Part shown: positions 22,366 to 33,109 of the stretch, one piece after another
How positions within the stretch are numbered: position 1 is the stretch's first letter
Layout of the letters: every line of letters begins with the position of its first letter
Assembly (NCBI GenBank): GCA_903813345.2
Contig: CAIIXF020000003.1
Coordinates: 18,366,931 to 18,430,930 of the forward strand
Source of the DNA: Owenia fusiformis
Taxonomy: Eukaryota; Annelida; Polychaeta; Sabellida; Oweniidae
Length of the DNA stretch: 64,000 bases
Reading direction: 5' to 3'
The notes under the pieces: generated by a model
Databases searched by the model: none
Seen by the model: only the letters and a program-made list of their open reading frames with translations
Told to the model about the DNA's origin: nothing
Position numbers and translations under genes: made by a program

Positions 22366-22875
22366 AACAGCCTATATTTAGGATTTCATATTATCAGATT
22401 AAAGAATGATAATTCTAAGAAGTCACCTTCATAAAATTAAGCAATAAAAAATATTCTAAATAATTTGAATATCAAATATTATTTTGACACTTATTCATAC
22501 ATGATATAATACACTTTGCATGCATGTGTTCAAATATAATTCAATTAAGTTCAAAATGGAAAAGAAATTAACAGATTAAAGTTCCCTTGTTAATTTTCTC
22601 TGAATGCACTAAGCTAAGTTTGATTCATTTGTTGAAAAGTTACTGTTGTAATTATATTCATTTATATATATGAATTACAAAAACAAGTTGAGAACAAGCC
22701 CTTCAAATTAAAGCACTTCAAAGGTAATCCAAGTTAAAACAAAATGCTTTGCTTAATCCATTGAGAAAAAATGTCTTCTAAATTCAGAAAAAATATTGAG
22801 GCACATTATAACATTAAACATTTTGACACAGACTCAATTTGTTTTCTTATATGCACCCATAATACAGAAAATAAA
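22366..22875. other. AT-rich spacer
   Basis: No gene or repeat recognised. Confidence 0.3.
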
Positions 22876-22960
22876 CGTGGGTACGAGTTGTCTTGGGTAC
22901 CAGTTGACTTGGGTACGAGTTGTCTTGGGTACGAGTTGTCTTGGGTACGAGTTGACTAGG
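22876..22960 (+). repeat. Minisatellite GTACGAGTTGTCTTGG
   Basis: About five tandem 16-bp copies, the inverted counterpart of the array at 20942-21022. Confidence 0.8.
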
Positions 22961-23130
22961 AAGCATAATAACTTGAACCCAGTTCATGTGTTAAACCCAT
23001 CAATTAAGGTTACGATAATGCAATTGCCTCTTGTATTATCAGTGGTATATGTGAGCAATCCTTGCAATAGGTAGATATTTCTCAAAAATCTCCTTAAAAC
23101 ATGCAGAGACCTCAGGACAATTCAATTCAT

Positions 23131-23452
23131 GTACTATTAACAAAGTTGTTGATTTTCTTTCTCAGAGATATTTATTTTTCTTTTGACGTTTCGTAGGATG
23201 TCCATCCTACTTCTTCAGAAATAAAATTATATTTGAATCAAACTGAAATAATTAATTATTACATAACAATGAGACAAATAGCAACCGTTACTATAGAAAA
23301 TTTCAATGAAATTTATATGTAATAATTAATTATTTCAGTTTGATTAAATAAATTTATTTCTGAAGAAGTAAGCTTAGGATGGACATTCTACGAAACGTCA
23401 AAAGAAAAATAAATATCTCTGAGAAAGAAAATCAACAACTTTGTTAATAGCA
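23131..23452. mobile_element. Palindromic MITE
   Basis: A nearly perfect foldback: the left arm (attaacaaagttgttgattt...) is repeated inverted on the right, arms about 135 bp, loop about 50 bp containing gagacaaatagcaaccg. The arm contains gacgtttcgtaggatgtcc followed by tcctacttcttcagaaata, a phrase type met in many invertebrate repeats. No coding capacity. Confidence 0.8.
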
Positions 23453-23947
23453 CATTACAACCAGAGAGATGAACATTCATAAATCAATTCATTTTTTCTT
23501 GAGGATCGCGAATAACTGATTCAACAGTGTACCAATTTGAAAATTTCGATAGGATAAATTCGTTATCAATAAAACTATGAAGGAGGAAGAGGACCTATAT
23601 GATTGAACCTTAGTATCACAATTCCATATATGATCAGTGGAATTATGAACTCTAGTTCAAGTATACATTGAATTAGGGGATGCCATCCAGTGAAAATGGG
23701 ACTACGTCGTTGTAGAAATAAACTGGTTGGACAAAGATAATTGAAACAAGATAAAATTACCGATTTTCAAGCGTTTTCTTTTCAGCATTATGCACGATTG
23801 TCACAGCCACATTATAGATAAATTATTAAGTTAGAGGAGTGAAATCACGAAGCAGTTAAGCCAAAATCAAAATCGAATGCGATCTTCATGAATAGTTTTC
23901 TTGGCTACCCGTTCCGAAAACCAAATATATAATTTCGACATGGATCC
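23453..23947. other. 3' flank of the mucin-like gene
   Basis: Expected to contain its 3' UTR on the minus strand. No minus-strand AATAAA was recognised. Confidence 0.35.
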
Positions 23948-25327
23948 TTATGATACATGCTGTTTGCGCAGGAACTCTGTATTACCATACTGTGATTCGT
24001 CTGTATCATTGCGCAGGAATTCAGTATTACTATAATGGGGATCATCCTGATAATTGCGAAGGAATTCAGTATTACCATATTCTGAATCCTCCACAGTGTC
24101 CACACCATTGCCGTGGCACTCTGAATTGCCATATTGTGAATCTTCCAAATCATTGCAGTTGAATTCAGTATGTCCGTTAAGTGAATCCTCTACATGTACG
24201 TCATTCCCCAATGTGCCAAGTTTCTCGTATATGTTTTTGACAACTGCATCATTTGTGTTCTCATTTTTCAAAGCGTATGCCGTACTCATGCTAGTCATAT
24301 CTACTCCAACGTTCTTGACGGTTGTTGCTCGAGTCTCTGATTTTTTCAAGAATTTCATTTTCAGCATTAAACACATTGTCACAATCACGCCTATTGCAAA
24401 CGCAAGTATCATGCCTAATGAAATCGTAGCCCCTTTTAAGGTAGAAATCTCTTGAATATAATGTTGCAATTTTGCATCAGTTTTGGCGAGTGTGGAAACT
24501 ACAGGGGAACTGGACTCAGATGTTGTTGCCAATGGTATTTCACCTGCATCGGATTTTGGCATCGTTGCTGTGTATGCTTCGATTGATGATTCAGACCCTA
24601 AGGGGACTTTGGACGATGGAGTGGTGGTGGAAATTTGAGGAGGTCTGGTTTCTGATGATGTTTGTGACAGTGTCAAACCTTCCTCACTCGTGGGAATAGT
24701 TGACGTTACGTCTGCCTCGGTTGATTCGATCGATGATCTAGACGTTGACGAGACATTGAACGAAGAGATGGATGTGGTAATCAGCGAGGCGTTGGCTTCT
24801 GATGATGATTGAGATGGTATCAAATTTCCCTTTGGTGTTGGTATAGTTGAATTTGGATGTGCATTGGGTGTTGCAATGGATGAGTTGATTGTTGAAGGGA
24901 TTGTGGACGATAGAGAAGTCGTATCGGCTATGCCAATTGTAAACGTTGTGTTGGAACTGCCTTCTGATGTTGGCAGAGATGGAATCACACTTGCCCTTTT
25001 GGATATTGCAGAAGTAGAAAATGCATTCGTTGTTTCGATTGGTGAATCATCCGTTGGCGAGATCGTCAATGATACCAAGGATGAGCTTATGTTGGCCGTT
25101 TGGACTCCAAATCTTTCCATGTCTCTTCTTACAACACCACGCTGTCGTGTATCTTGGTGTGTATCGTTGCTTGCAGTAGTGTTATCTGAACTATACACCG
25201 ATTTTTCGTTCACACCAGACAGCTCCAAAGTATTATCCATAGCTGTACGACTCAAAGTTGCTGAATTGCACGTTGCCTCATAATAACAAAATACGAGAGA
25301 GAGTGAAACCAAATTCATAGTGATCAT
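23948..25327 (-). CDS. Mucin-like type I membrane protein with repeated YxN tail motifs
   Basis: A single open frame of 459 residues with no intron needed; family not recognised. Residues 1-20 can act as a signal peptide (NLVSLSLVFCYY). Residues about 25-290 are Ser/Thr-rich with many N-x-S/T sites and several imperfect repeats of about 50 residues (ending in variants of STIPTSEEG and SQTSSE), as expected of a heavily O-glycosylated ectodomain. A transmembrane helix lies at about 299-322 (ISLGMILAFAIGVIVTMCLM), followed by the basic stop-transfer KMKFLKK. The cytoplasmic tail carries five degenerate repeats of the type DSxYGNTEFLRN; four keep the tyrosine: YGNS (Y399), YGNT (Y417), YSNT (Y432) and YGNT (Y447). 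pYxN is the GRB2 SH2 consensus. There is also YEKL at Y367. An adaptor-recruiting surface receptor is inferred. Start 25327 is the first ATG; ATG 25318 is an alternative. Confidence 0.8.
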   Translation of the reverse strand: MITMNLVSLSLVFCYYEATCNSATLSRTAMDNTLELSGVNEKSVYSSDNTTASNDTHQDTRQRGVVRRDMERFGVQTANISSSLVSLTISPTDDSPIETTNAFSTSAISKRASVIPSLPTSEGSSNTTFTIGIADTTSLSSTIPSTINSSIATPNAHPNSTIPTPKGNLIPSQSSSEANASLITTSISSFNVSSTSRSSIESTEADVTSTIPTSEEGLTLSQTSSETRPPQISTTTPSSKVPLGSESSIEAYTATMPKSDAGEIPLATTSESSSPVVSTLAKTDAKLQHYIQEISTLKGATISLGMILAFAIGVIVTMCLMLKMKFLKKSETRATTVKNVGVDMTSMSTAYALKNENTNDAVVKNIYEKLGTLGNDVHVEDSLNGHTEFNCNDLEDSQYGNSECHGNGVDTVEDSEYGNTEFLRNYQDDPHYSNTEFLRNDTDESQYGNTEFLRKQHVS

Positions 25328-25666
25328 TCAATTGCACATGCTGTATTGCCACTTCTTTCCAAATAATTTTTGTCGATAGCTCTAACGTTAACATAGGTGA
25401 TCTATGAATAGTGTACATGATCTATCATTATTGTTTATGATCGTCATGATTCGATGATGTCATCAGGGGGAAGCAGTCCCAAAGCCCAATTGGCTAAAAT
25501 AAAACAAGGATATAGTCCATGGCGAGGTGCTTAAACAGAGGGAAACAAATAGCGATTACTAAAAACACTGTTTTATATCCCCCATAATAAATTATTATTG
25601 ACTATAAAATTGAATTTTGATTTATTTGACTGCAATTCTATCCAACGTATACGTATATAGAGATTA
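25328..25666. other. Upstream region of the mucin-like gene
   Basis: Presumed promoter side. Repeated gatctat/atgatc phrases at about 25390-25460 may be short palindromic sites; no known motif is claimed. Confidence 0.3.
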
Positions 25667-25800
25667 TCCTATATGAGGTTCAGGATATTGGGATTATCCC
25701 GAGGCCAATATAATATATCTGCCCGAGGGCCGTAGGTCCCGAGGGTAGATATATTATATTGGCCAAGGGATAATCCAAATATCCTGAACCGACTTAGGAT
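25667..25800. mobile_element. Short palindromic MITE
   Basis: Arms of about 53 bp (ggttcaggatattgggatta... and its complement ending at about 25790) with an 8-base loop ccgtaggt, plus weaker pairing of flanking atcctatatgag and cttaggat. Non-coding. Confidence 0.75.
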
Positions 25801-26732
25801 GATCTGTTTATCCCATACCAATCACATGAATGGAGAATCAATGCCATGTGTAGTGAAACATGGATGGATTTTGAACTTTGCTTTTAGGGAAAAAATCAGG
25901 GTAGTGTTTGGTTGGCTAAGAAGAAATATTGTTACAGGGGCAGGTCTTACAGGGGCGGGGCTCTACCAATTTCGGATGGCTGCTCAACGCCCGGGCTATA
26001 AGAGGGAGGGGGAAATTAAAGTAAACCAAGTTTTATCACTGTGGATTTGGTCTGATTTAGACTGCTGTATGTGGTTTCCAAGCAAGGCAAATAGCTTATG
26101 ATTGCCAAATGACTGGTCGTAATTCTGGAAGGGCAATGACAACATTTATCAAGACAATTCAAAGATGGCTGCCAGGAAACGAAATGACCGCCTAAAAGTT
26201 GATCAACTGTTGAATTTGGTACCCTCTAATTTGTGTACAAAAAAAATAAATCCAAGGAGCGGTTTACCTGAAATAGCGATGACAAGGAAGGTGGCCAACC
26301 CAAAGTTAACCAACTGTAGAACTAGAACTTGGTATTCTCTAACATGCGTTCAAATTTGAAGAAAATATGGCAAACGTTTTTTCTGAAGCAACCACCGTTA
26401 TCACGATAACGATGACGACTATATGTGTTGTGATAAAAACTCTGAAGAAAAAATATAATATATGTAATATTTAATTCTTCCGTATTGAAAAAACACGCTA
26501 TTTCACAAAATCCCAACCCTTAGTGCAATTCCATGAGTTTATATCACTTGTCACGAATGAGGAAACTATCAAACAACATTGGATTTTCAATGATCAGTAT
26601 TGATTATTGTTGATAAGGAAGGCATTAGCAGAAAAATCGTAACATAAAGTCCATAAATTCTTAAATCAATCGTTGTACGTAACCATGGTTATTATGAATA
26701 AAAGTAAATGGGTGGATCTGAGAGATTTAATT
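25801..26732. other. Intergenic, no gene recognised
   Basis: Short open frames exist but show no domain, splice support or repeat structure. Confidence 0.35.
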
Positions 26733-27054
26733 AATTAATTAATTTATTTCTTATTTCCTTTATATACCAATAAATCAAAATACAAATTATTTACAGTGGA
26801 CACCTAAAATAGGTGTATATACTGCTTGATTAAACATGAATTGAATACAATAATAACGCAAATAAATAAAGAAGTATAAATAAGAGCACATCAATAGTTG
26901 TTGGGAAGGAGCAAGGGAGGAGTGACAGTAAAATGAAGTATGAAAACATGATGATAATCTTAGGACAAATACTGCTGGAGATGATTATAATTGTAATTAA
27001 ATGCCTTTAAGACCCAGAATGAGGTATTTGGTGATATAGAGTCTAATCTAAAGA
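26733..27054 (-). mobile_element. Possible LINE 3' tail
   Basis: Begins with TTAATTAATTAATTAA, which on the minus strand would be a simple 3' tail, followed by a small hairpin around cacctaaaataggtg. It lies downstream, in minus-strand sense, of the reverse transcriptase remnant, so it may be the 3' UTR of that LINE. This rests on position only. Confidence 0.35.
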
Positions 27055-27795
27055 AATAAAGGAGTGGTATCGATATCGAGAACTTTTTGAACACACGTTT
27101 CTCTTAAACCAGTCATAAAAAATCTAAAATTTTACACATCGTCAATCTAATGGTCATCTTTTGAATGGTAACAGTATAATTTGAAATAAATAAATATATA
27201 TATTTTCTTCTATATTGTTTCAGAAAACACATCAAACACTTGTTTTGTTCTTGGTATCATGTTTCCAGAGTGAAATGAAACATCTTTCCGAACCCCATTG
27301 GAACAAAACGACATAAACACAACATGTTTTGGTCTCTCAACATTGTAATTGTACAAAGGAAACCTTAAAAAGTATCTTGTCAATGAAATAAAAGGTTTAT
27401 CTTGATTTCTATCTACACTGGGGGGACCTTGTTTTAATTTTTTGAATACCCCCTCCAAAAATCAATCAAAAATTCCTTCGTACAACCACAATATTGAGAG
27501 GTCTAAAAACATGTTGTATCTGCTATCTCGTTCCAACAAGCTTCGGAAAGACATTTCATTTCATTCTCAAGAATTGTTAGAAAGGAGCAAAAACAATTGC
27601 ACTAAAAAACAAAAAATGTTAACAAAAACAGTTGTACAAAATATTTCTAAATAATTTTCGCAATAAATTGTTGTCAATCAGTCAACATTACATAAAATAC
27701 CATGTTTTTTTAAAGAAAGTTTTCAATGATTGGTTTAAGAGAAAAACATTGTTGAATTCAGTTCTCCACATCGATACCACTCCTTTTATCTATCA
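27055..27795. repeat. Imperfect inverted duplication of an unknown coding fragment
   Basis: The sequence at 27055-27110 (ggagtggtatcgatatcgag...) recurs inverted at about 27725-27795, and 27240-27400 recurs inverted at about 27475-27600. The open frames on the two arms resemble each other: minus arm NYNVERPKHVVFM and RKDVSFHS, plus arm SYNHNIERSKNMLYL and RKDISFHS. So a fragment that once coded for protein was duplicated head to head and has diverged. The family is unknown; it may be LINE-derived because it adjoins the reverse transcriptase end. Confidence 0.6.
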
Positions 27796-28570
27796 AGATA
27801 TTCATCAATTTGAACACCAAGAAAGTTAATTGATTTTACCCTTTCAATGTTGATATTATTAATCTTTATATTCACATTTTTATTAATTTGCTCTTTCTTC
27901 TTTGTTAAAACTATGTATTTGGTTTTATCATAGTTGAGTGATAGTTTATTTGATCTAAACCAATCATCCAGAGATAAAAGTTCTCGATTAAGATTATTGA
28001 CAAGTAGGTCTACATTCGAGTTATGCGCCAGAATGTTAGTATCATCAGCAAATAAAACTGATTTCAAAGTGGGAGATGCCAGATACATATCATTTATGTA
28101 TAAGATAAATAAGAGTGGCCCTAGAACCGATCCTTGGGGTATTCCATGAGATATTGATTTAACTTCAGATGAAGTATCATTGTTAAAGACCACTTGTTCT
28201 CAATTGGCTAAATATGATTTGAAAAAATTGAAGGACTTATCTCGTATTCCATAAAATTCTTATTTTTAAGCAATATTTCATGAATTAACGTGTCAAACGC
28301 TTTTGAAAGATCAAGAAAAAGTCCAATTGAATAGTCGTCATTTTCTAAGGCTGTTAATATTTTCAACAAAAGTTAATATTGCCATATATGTGGAGAAGTC
28401 TTTTCTAAATCCAAATTGTTGTAAGTAAAAGATTTGATTATTTTCGATAAATTGATAAAGACGTTCATGAACAGATGGACTAGATTTTCAAGAAGTTTAG
28501 AAAAAACTGACAAATTAGATACAGGTCTATAGATGCACCCGTCTTCAAAGTCAATACAAAGAGTAATTGT
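27786..28570 (-). pseudogene. LINE reverse transcriptase fragment (jockey/CR1-like)
   Basis: Minus-strand reverse transcriptase motifs lie in order over several frames: YRPVSNLSVFSKLLENLVH (about 28530-28475), GLFLDLSKAFDTLIHEI (motif A, about 28333-28275), GIPQGSVLGPLLFILYIND (about 28150-28090), FADD (about 28055) and INFLGVQIDEYLDR (about 27830-27790). It lacks the endonuclease and the C-terminal domain, and at least three frame breaks separate the motifs, so it is a dead copy. Its 5' end lies close to the 3' end of the IFI44-like gene. Confidence 0.85.
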
Positions 28571-28696
28571 CTGAAATTATTTGCCTTATCTCATGGGGCT
28601 CTTTGTAAGAAACATCTGCCGTTCTTTATATTACAACAATAAAAGCAACTAAATAGCACATGCAAAACAATAGCTCTAAGTCTGTATTTCAGATTT

Positions 28697-28702
28697 TTTA
28701 TT
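28697..28702 (-). promoter_or_regulatory. Candidate polyadenylation signal of the IFI44-like gene
   Basis: AATAAA on the minus strand, about 230 bases after the stop codon and before the LINE remnant. Confidence 0.4.
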
Positions 28703-28932
28703 AGACTTAGCTTATTTGAAAGATGTCATCGCTGTTTTGTACTAGGCTAAGTGTCTCAGGGTTTGGATTTTAAATAATGTCATGGCCATTGAAAAGTCAA
28801 TATAATGAAGAATACAACAGCCTACACATTCACAACGATTGTATATTTCTGTGAACAGTTCAATTCTATCAGATGGTATTTCATCTTCTACTTCTAAGGT
28901 GATTAGTTGATGGTCTATTCAGTTTGAGATTT

Positions 28933-31900
28933 CTATTCTGTATCTAGTAGTTCCACTTGGTCTTCGAAGAATGTGTCAGCTGCTCTAAGTACCTGCCTCA
29001 TTGCAACCATCGTGAGAATATCTGCAAAGGGAGATACCAAAGATAAATCAGTCATACAAAGTTACAAACCAAACCCGTTTAAAGAAAATGCCTTTTTGCG
29101 ACTATGGAATTGTCGTACAAAAAAAAACATGGTGACATTTTATTCCCACAATTAATTGAATACTTTAGGAGGTGGTTAGCAGTTTTTAAATTATTTTGGA
29201 ATGTATAGATGGCGAAATGGAAAACTGTAATATTGGCGGAGTATGAGGCATTCTAAAATATGTGAATAATACCAAATCTAATAAAATTCACCATTTTCAC
29301 AGTTTCAAATAACAATTCAACATTTTATCTTCTGTCTTAAGCAGTGTTGGTAGTTAAATGATTGTACCTTTACGTACACAGCTCTTAAATAATTATTATA
29401 CACTTCTGGCTCTAAATGTCAATTGTTACCTGTGTCCTTGTCTAACTCCATTTCTGTTGAGTAATTCTTTATAGGAAGTACATTTGTTTCTAGCATGCCA
29501 AACTTGTCACTAACCATCTGTACAAGTTCGTTGACGTTCAAGCTTCTGAACGTCAACGAGGTGTCGTATTTTACGTGTGAACAGAACTTATCGGATTTTG
29601 TTATGACAATTAAAAGCGGCAAATCTATAAAGAAAATAGAACAATATATGTAAAAACAATTTATTAACGATGACATTAGCATTTACAAAATCAGTTGCTT
29701 GTGATCACTATAACTAGTCTTTATCGTACCTCTTTCGTTTACTTGTTCCTGGATAGCCTTCAGTTTATCATAAACCTCCTCGGGCATCATCGTGATCGTG
29801 CTGCCATCTATTACAAATATGACGCCATGAATCATGTTTGCCAAAGGAGGATCCTTGATGTAACCTTGAGACTTTGGTGTGATTCGGCCTCCTGCTTTGA
29901 ACTACAATGATTTTAATTAGCTTTATAGGTAATGCCACAGAAGTTTAACAGATTGCACAAATGAGTGCTTTACTTATTTCTTTACACAGATCCTCGCGCT
30001 ATCTATCATTGAAGCAAATGTGTGTATTGGGTCTAATTGTTACTAAAGTCCGACTTTGGTCACATAATATTACTGACATTCACATGGAAGGTGAGGAAAA
30101 TGAACGGAATATGGCATGCACAATCGACAGACTGACCTATGTCACGTTGTTATTAGTTTTAGGTAAACGTACCTGGAATCTGTCAGGAAGGTTACCATCT
30201 AGAATATAAGGAAAGTCTGCAACGTTTAGTCCACCCTCCGCCTCAATACCCATTGTGTCACAGAGCCGTACACGTAAAGGGCCGTGCTCTGTTCGGACCT
30301 CGTATCGTCGGTACTGGAAAACAACTGACAATTATCATATCGACGATAAACAAGGCATTAACATGGTAAAATGTCACCACCTAGTTGCTCACAATATTAT
30401 GAGTTCAATCTGAAGTCAGATTTGAATTTTTGAGAACTTGTAGATGATTTTGAAACAATATACTGGTCAATTTGAAGCAAGTTGATAAAGACCTTTTTTG
30501 ACATTGAGAAGGTCATTGAAGGTCAAATCTCAAATCTAAAGTCAGATTTGAATTTCTGATAACTTGTAGATAATTTTGAAAAAATTGGTCAATCTGAAGC
30601 AAGTTGAAAAAAGACCCTTTCGACCTTTTTTACCTTTACCGCCGTCAAAAAACGGAGACCATAACAATATGTCACCACTTTTTTGGTGGTGACATAAAAA
30701 CTTGAATAGAAAGACTTTAAGTTACTATATTTCGGATTATCACATATCAAACTAAAAAGTCAGATTGCGATTGGTCAGATTGTAACTAATTGCTAAGGGG
30801 GAGGATCCCCCTCTTCTAATTGCTTTAACTGAACAAATGTATAACACGCCATCTATCTTATCTTACCTTTGTTGTCATACTTCCAGCTCCACTACCACTG
30901 AATGCCTTGGTGACTACGTAACCTTTGAATATGGAGTTCAATGTGTTGTATATGCTGGACTTGCCCGAACCGACTTGCCCGACCATTAGGATATTAGCAG
31001 CAGGGATGCTCAGTTCTTCAGGAGGTCTGTATGTTTGTAGGTACGACATCAGTTTAATATGGTCCTTGAATTGAATATTAGGATTACGCTATGAATACTT
31101 ACTCTTATTTCATTATGGGCCTCAAATTGATCTTTAGGGGCCTCAAAAACAGAATATTATAAAAATTTGGCATTTTTGGAAAATGTGATCCAAACATGGA
31201 ATTTTTGATAAGAAATGGGCCAAAATTGTCAAAAAATTCAAAACTATTTTATTCCCACATCCTCCTCTGAATTTCCAAAACCTAACCGATTTTTGGTACT
31301 GACCTCTTGCGACCAGCTAATCCCTCTTCGCCAAGGGCAGCTCTCAGCCGTTACGTCTTTGTCTAAAAGCAAATAGCACTATAAACATAGATTCTCAGAT
31401 CAATATATGACAAAAGTTATCGTGACCGAGACGGTACCCATTGCTGATTCATGATACAAACAAGTAAATCTAAAGGGAGCGTATTAAAAAGTGACAGAAC
31501 ACATTCTCAGAATTACGAGTGTCACGATGACATAGAATGACACACACCAATATCCCAGAACTCATACGATCATTCAAGTAAAATATTAATACACGTGTTT
31601 TAAGTTTATGATTGTGTTGATATTGATAAGACACTCTGACTCACCTAAGATGATAGCATAGACCTCAAAGTTCTTAAACTTGATATTGTTCCCGCAAAAT
31701 GACTTTGTGTCGAGGCTGTCGCTATAAGCCTTTCCAAGTTGTGGCGGCAATGCGTTACTTTCATACGTCATATCCGCAGATGGCTCCAAATCCTTTGAGA
31801 ATGAATACCAATCGCCATCCCCAAAGCATGGCGCGTGATCTTTAGAAACAAAAATGGCTTCAGTTGGTTCTTTGACTCTAGCTATTGCGGGGCTAAATCG

Positions 31901-32170
31901 ATTGTCCGCCTCTAGTCGAAATAAAAAGGCAGTGCTGTCGCATAAGAAACCACCCTCATCTTCAGGGCTGGTCCATGGTATGGAGGTGTAGCCACCGAAA
32001 ACATAGCCAGAAGTATTGTACGCCAATGTTACAGTTGGGTTTCGTTGATCGCATCTTTGGTGAAAGGTTTTGGCGCTAAAGCCATCTCTTTTAGCACTAT
32101 ATAACAGTTCACACTTCCCCGATCGCAACGCCGTCCATTTTAAAATTTGCTCTTGGTGTATGCGGTCCAT
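28933..32170 (-). CDS. IFI44L: Interferon-induced protein 44-like GTPase (TLDc + G domain), seven exons
   Basis: Exons, high to low: 32170-31645, 31362-31304, 31088-30867, 30313-30173, 29901-29730, 29624-29430, 29021-28933. All junctions are GT-AG and keep phase; the sum is 1404 nt, 467 residues plus stop. Residues about 15-175 form a TLDc domain (GYVFGGYTSIPW, DSTAFLFRL, CFGDGDW, FKNFEVYAI). The linker CPWRRGISWSQE is followed by NPNIQFKDHIKLM, typical of IFI44/IFI44L. The GTPase has the P-loop GQVGSGKSS (232-240), DTMG (288-291, G3) and TKSD (382-385, G4). The last exon encodes DILTMVAMRQVLRAAD. All nucleotide-binding motifs seem intact. Vertebrate IFI44L is interferon-induced and cytoplasmic; invertebrate members are often expanded, and an immune role here is inferred. 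The fourth intron base pairs aside, the third intron holds a MITE (30369-30707). Confidence 0.92.
30369..30707 (-). mobile_element. MITE carrying family B satellite, in an IFI44L intron
   Basis: The ends are ATGTCACCACC and GGTGGTGACAT (11-bp inverted). Inside are two tandem, minus-oriented relatives of the family B core (gtcagatttgaatttttgag, ggtcaatttgaagcaagttg, ttgacattgagaaggtcatt). It links the satellite of elements 6 and 7 to a different mobile form. Confidence 0.65.
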
Positions 32171-33109
32171 AATTTATCCTATTAAATAACCTATTAAAAA
32201 TAAAATTTGAAATGTACATTTAATTCTGTTTTGTTATGGAGCTGTCATATTTAGGCCGTGTGGGGATGGCGGGGACGACATGGCTACATGTGGGCAAAAC
32301 AAAAAGTTTTACGACAACACATCCCCTATCACACCAAATACAAAAATTACTTAATTAGAAAATCAATGCCGAAAATAAGTCACATGATGGCGAACGGCGA
32401 GATCACACAAATAATGTGAAAGCTAATTTAAGTTCCCAGCCATCTTGCATGGAGTCTTGTGAGTGGGAACGCACCTTTATGTGTTTAGCTTAATTAATCG
32501 AAATGTGTTTCTTAATTGAATTTGAATTAATTCTCAAATTTGTTTTAAGTAAATTAATGAATTAAAATACCTTTAATATCCTAATGTGTCCTTTTGTTAA
32601 ACTCTAGCGTAGTTCACTAATTGATCTCTCTGGTCTCAAGTCTAGTAGACGATTGAAATGATGTAGATGCCTAGCTTTAATTTTCTTGCTATATTTCAAA
32701 ATGATGATCTCAAAAACTTATAATGTTGATGATGCTAGTTGTTTCCAATTAGTCACACGAAAAAACCATCACACGTCAGTTCGGTCCATTCGGATTAAAA
32801 CGAAAGTAGTTTCGTTTTGGAATATAGATTCCCGTATTCCTAATTCTTCAACAGATATACAGAGTAATGCTATTGGGGATGAGGAAGTAAAATAAAGTCT
32901 CATGATCAATTACTTTATGTTTAGCAGGTTCGCGAATTGGGCTGCATGGATATTTCATTATTTCGTCGAAGTCCTTATCAATAGCTTCAATTCCAAATAC
33001 ACTCCTCACCGTCTAGGATAGGAGAAAGTATGAATCATACTATATGGAAATTTTCTGATCAATACTTCAGTAATTTTAGAACTTCTTCGAAGTGGCAATA
33101 ATCCCATAG
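32171..33109. other. Intergenic region between divergent genes
   Basis: Should contain the promoters of the IFI44-like gene (leftward) and perhaps the 5' exons of the coiled-coil gene (rightward). A phrase like the MITE end ctatcacaccaaa occurs at about 32330. A minus-strand open stretch at about 33015-32929 (VFGIEAIDKDFDEIMKYP) is flanked by CCTAG and GTAATT and could be an unassigned exon. An open frame from ATG 32701 (+, 65 codons) does not splice in phase to the next gene. Confidence 0.4.

Noticed and set aside
24864-25283. 139-codon plus-strand open frame opposite the mucin-like gene
   Set aside because: Antisense shadow of the low-complexity Ser/Thr region; no features of its own.
32701-32895. 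65-codon open frame as first exon of the coiled-coil gene
   Set aside because: Its possible donors leave phase 0, while the next exon needs two bases from the previous one.
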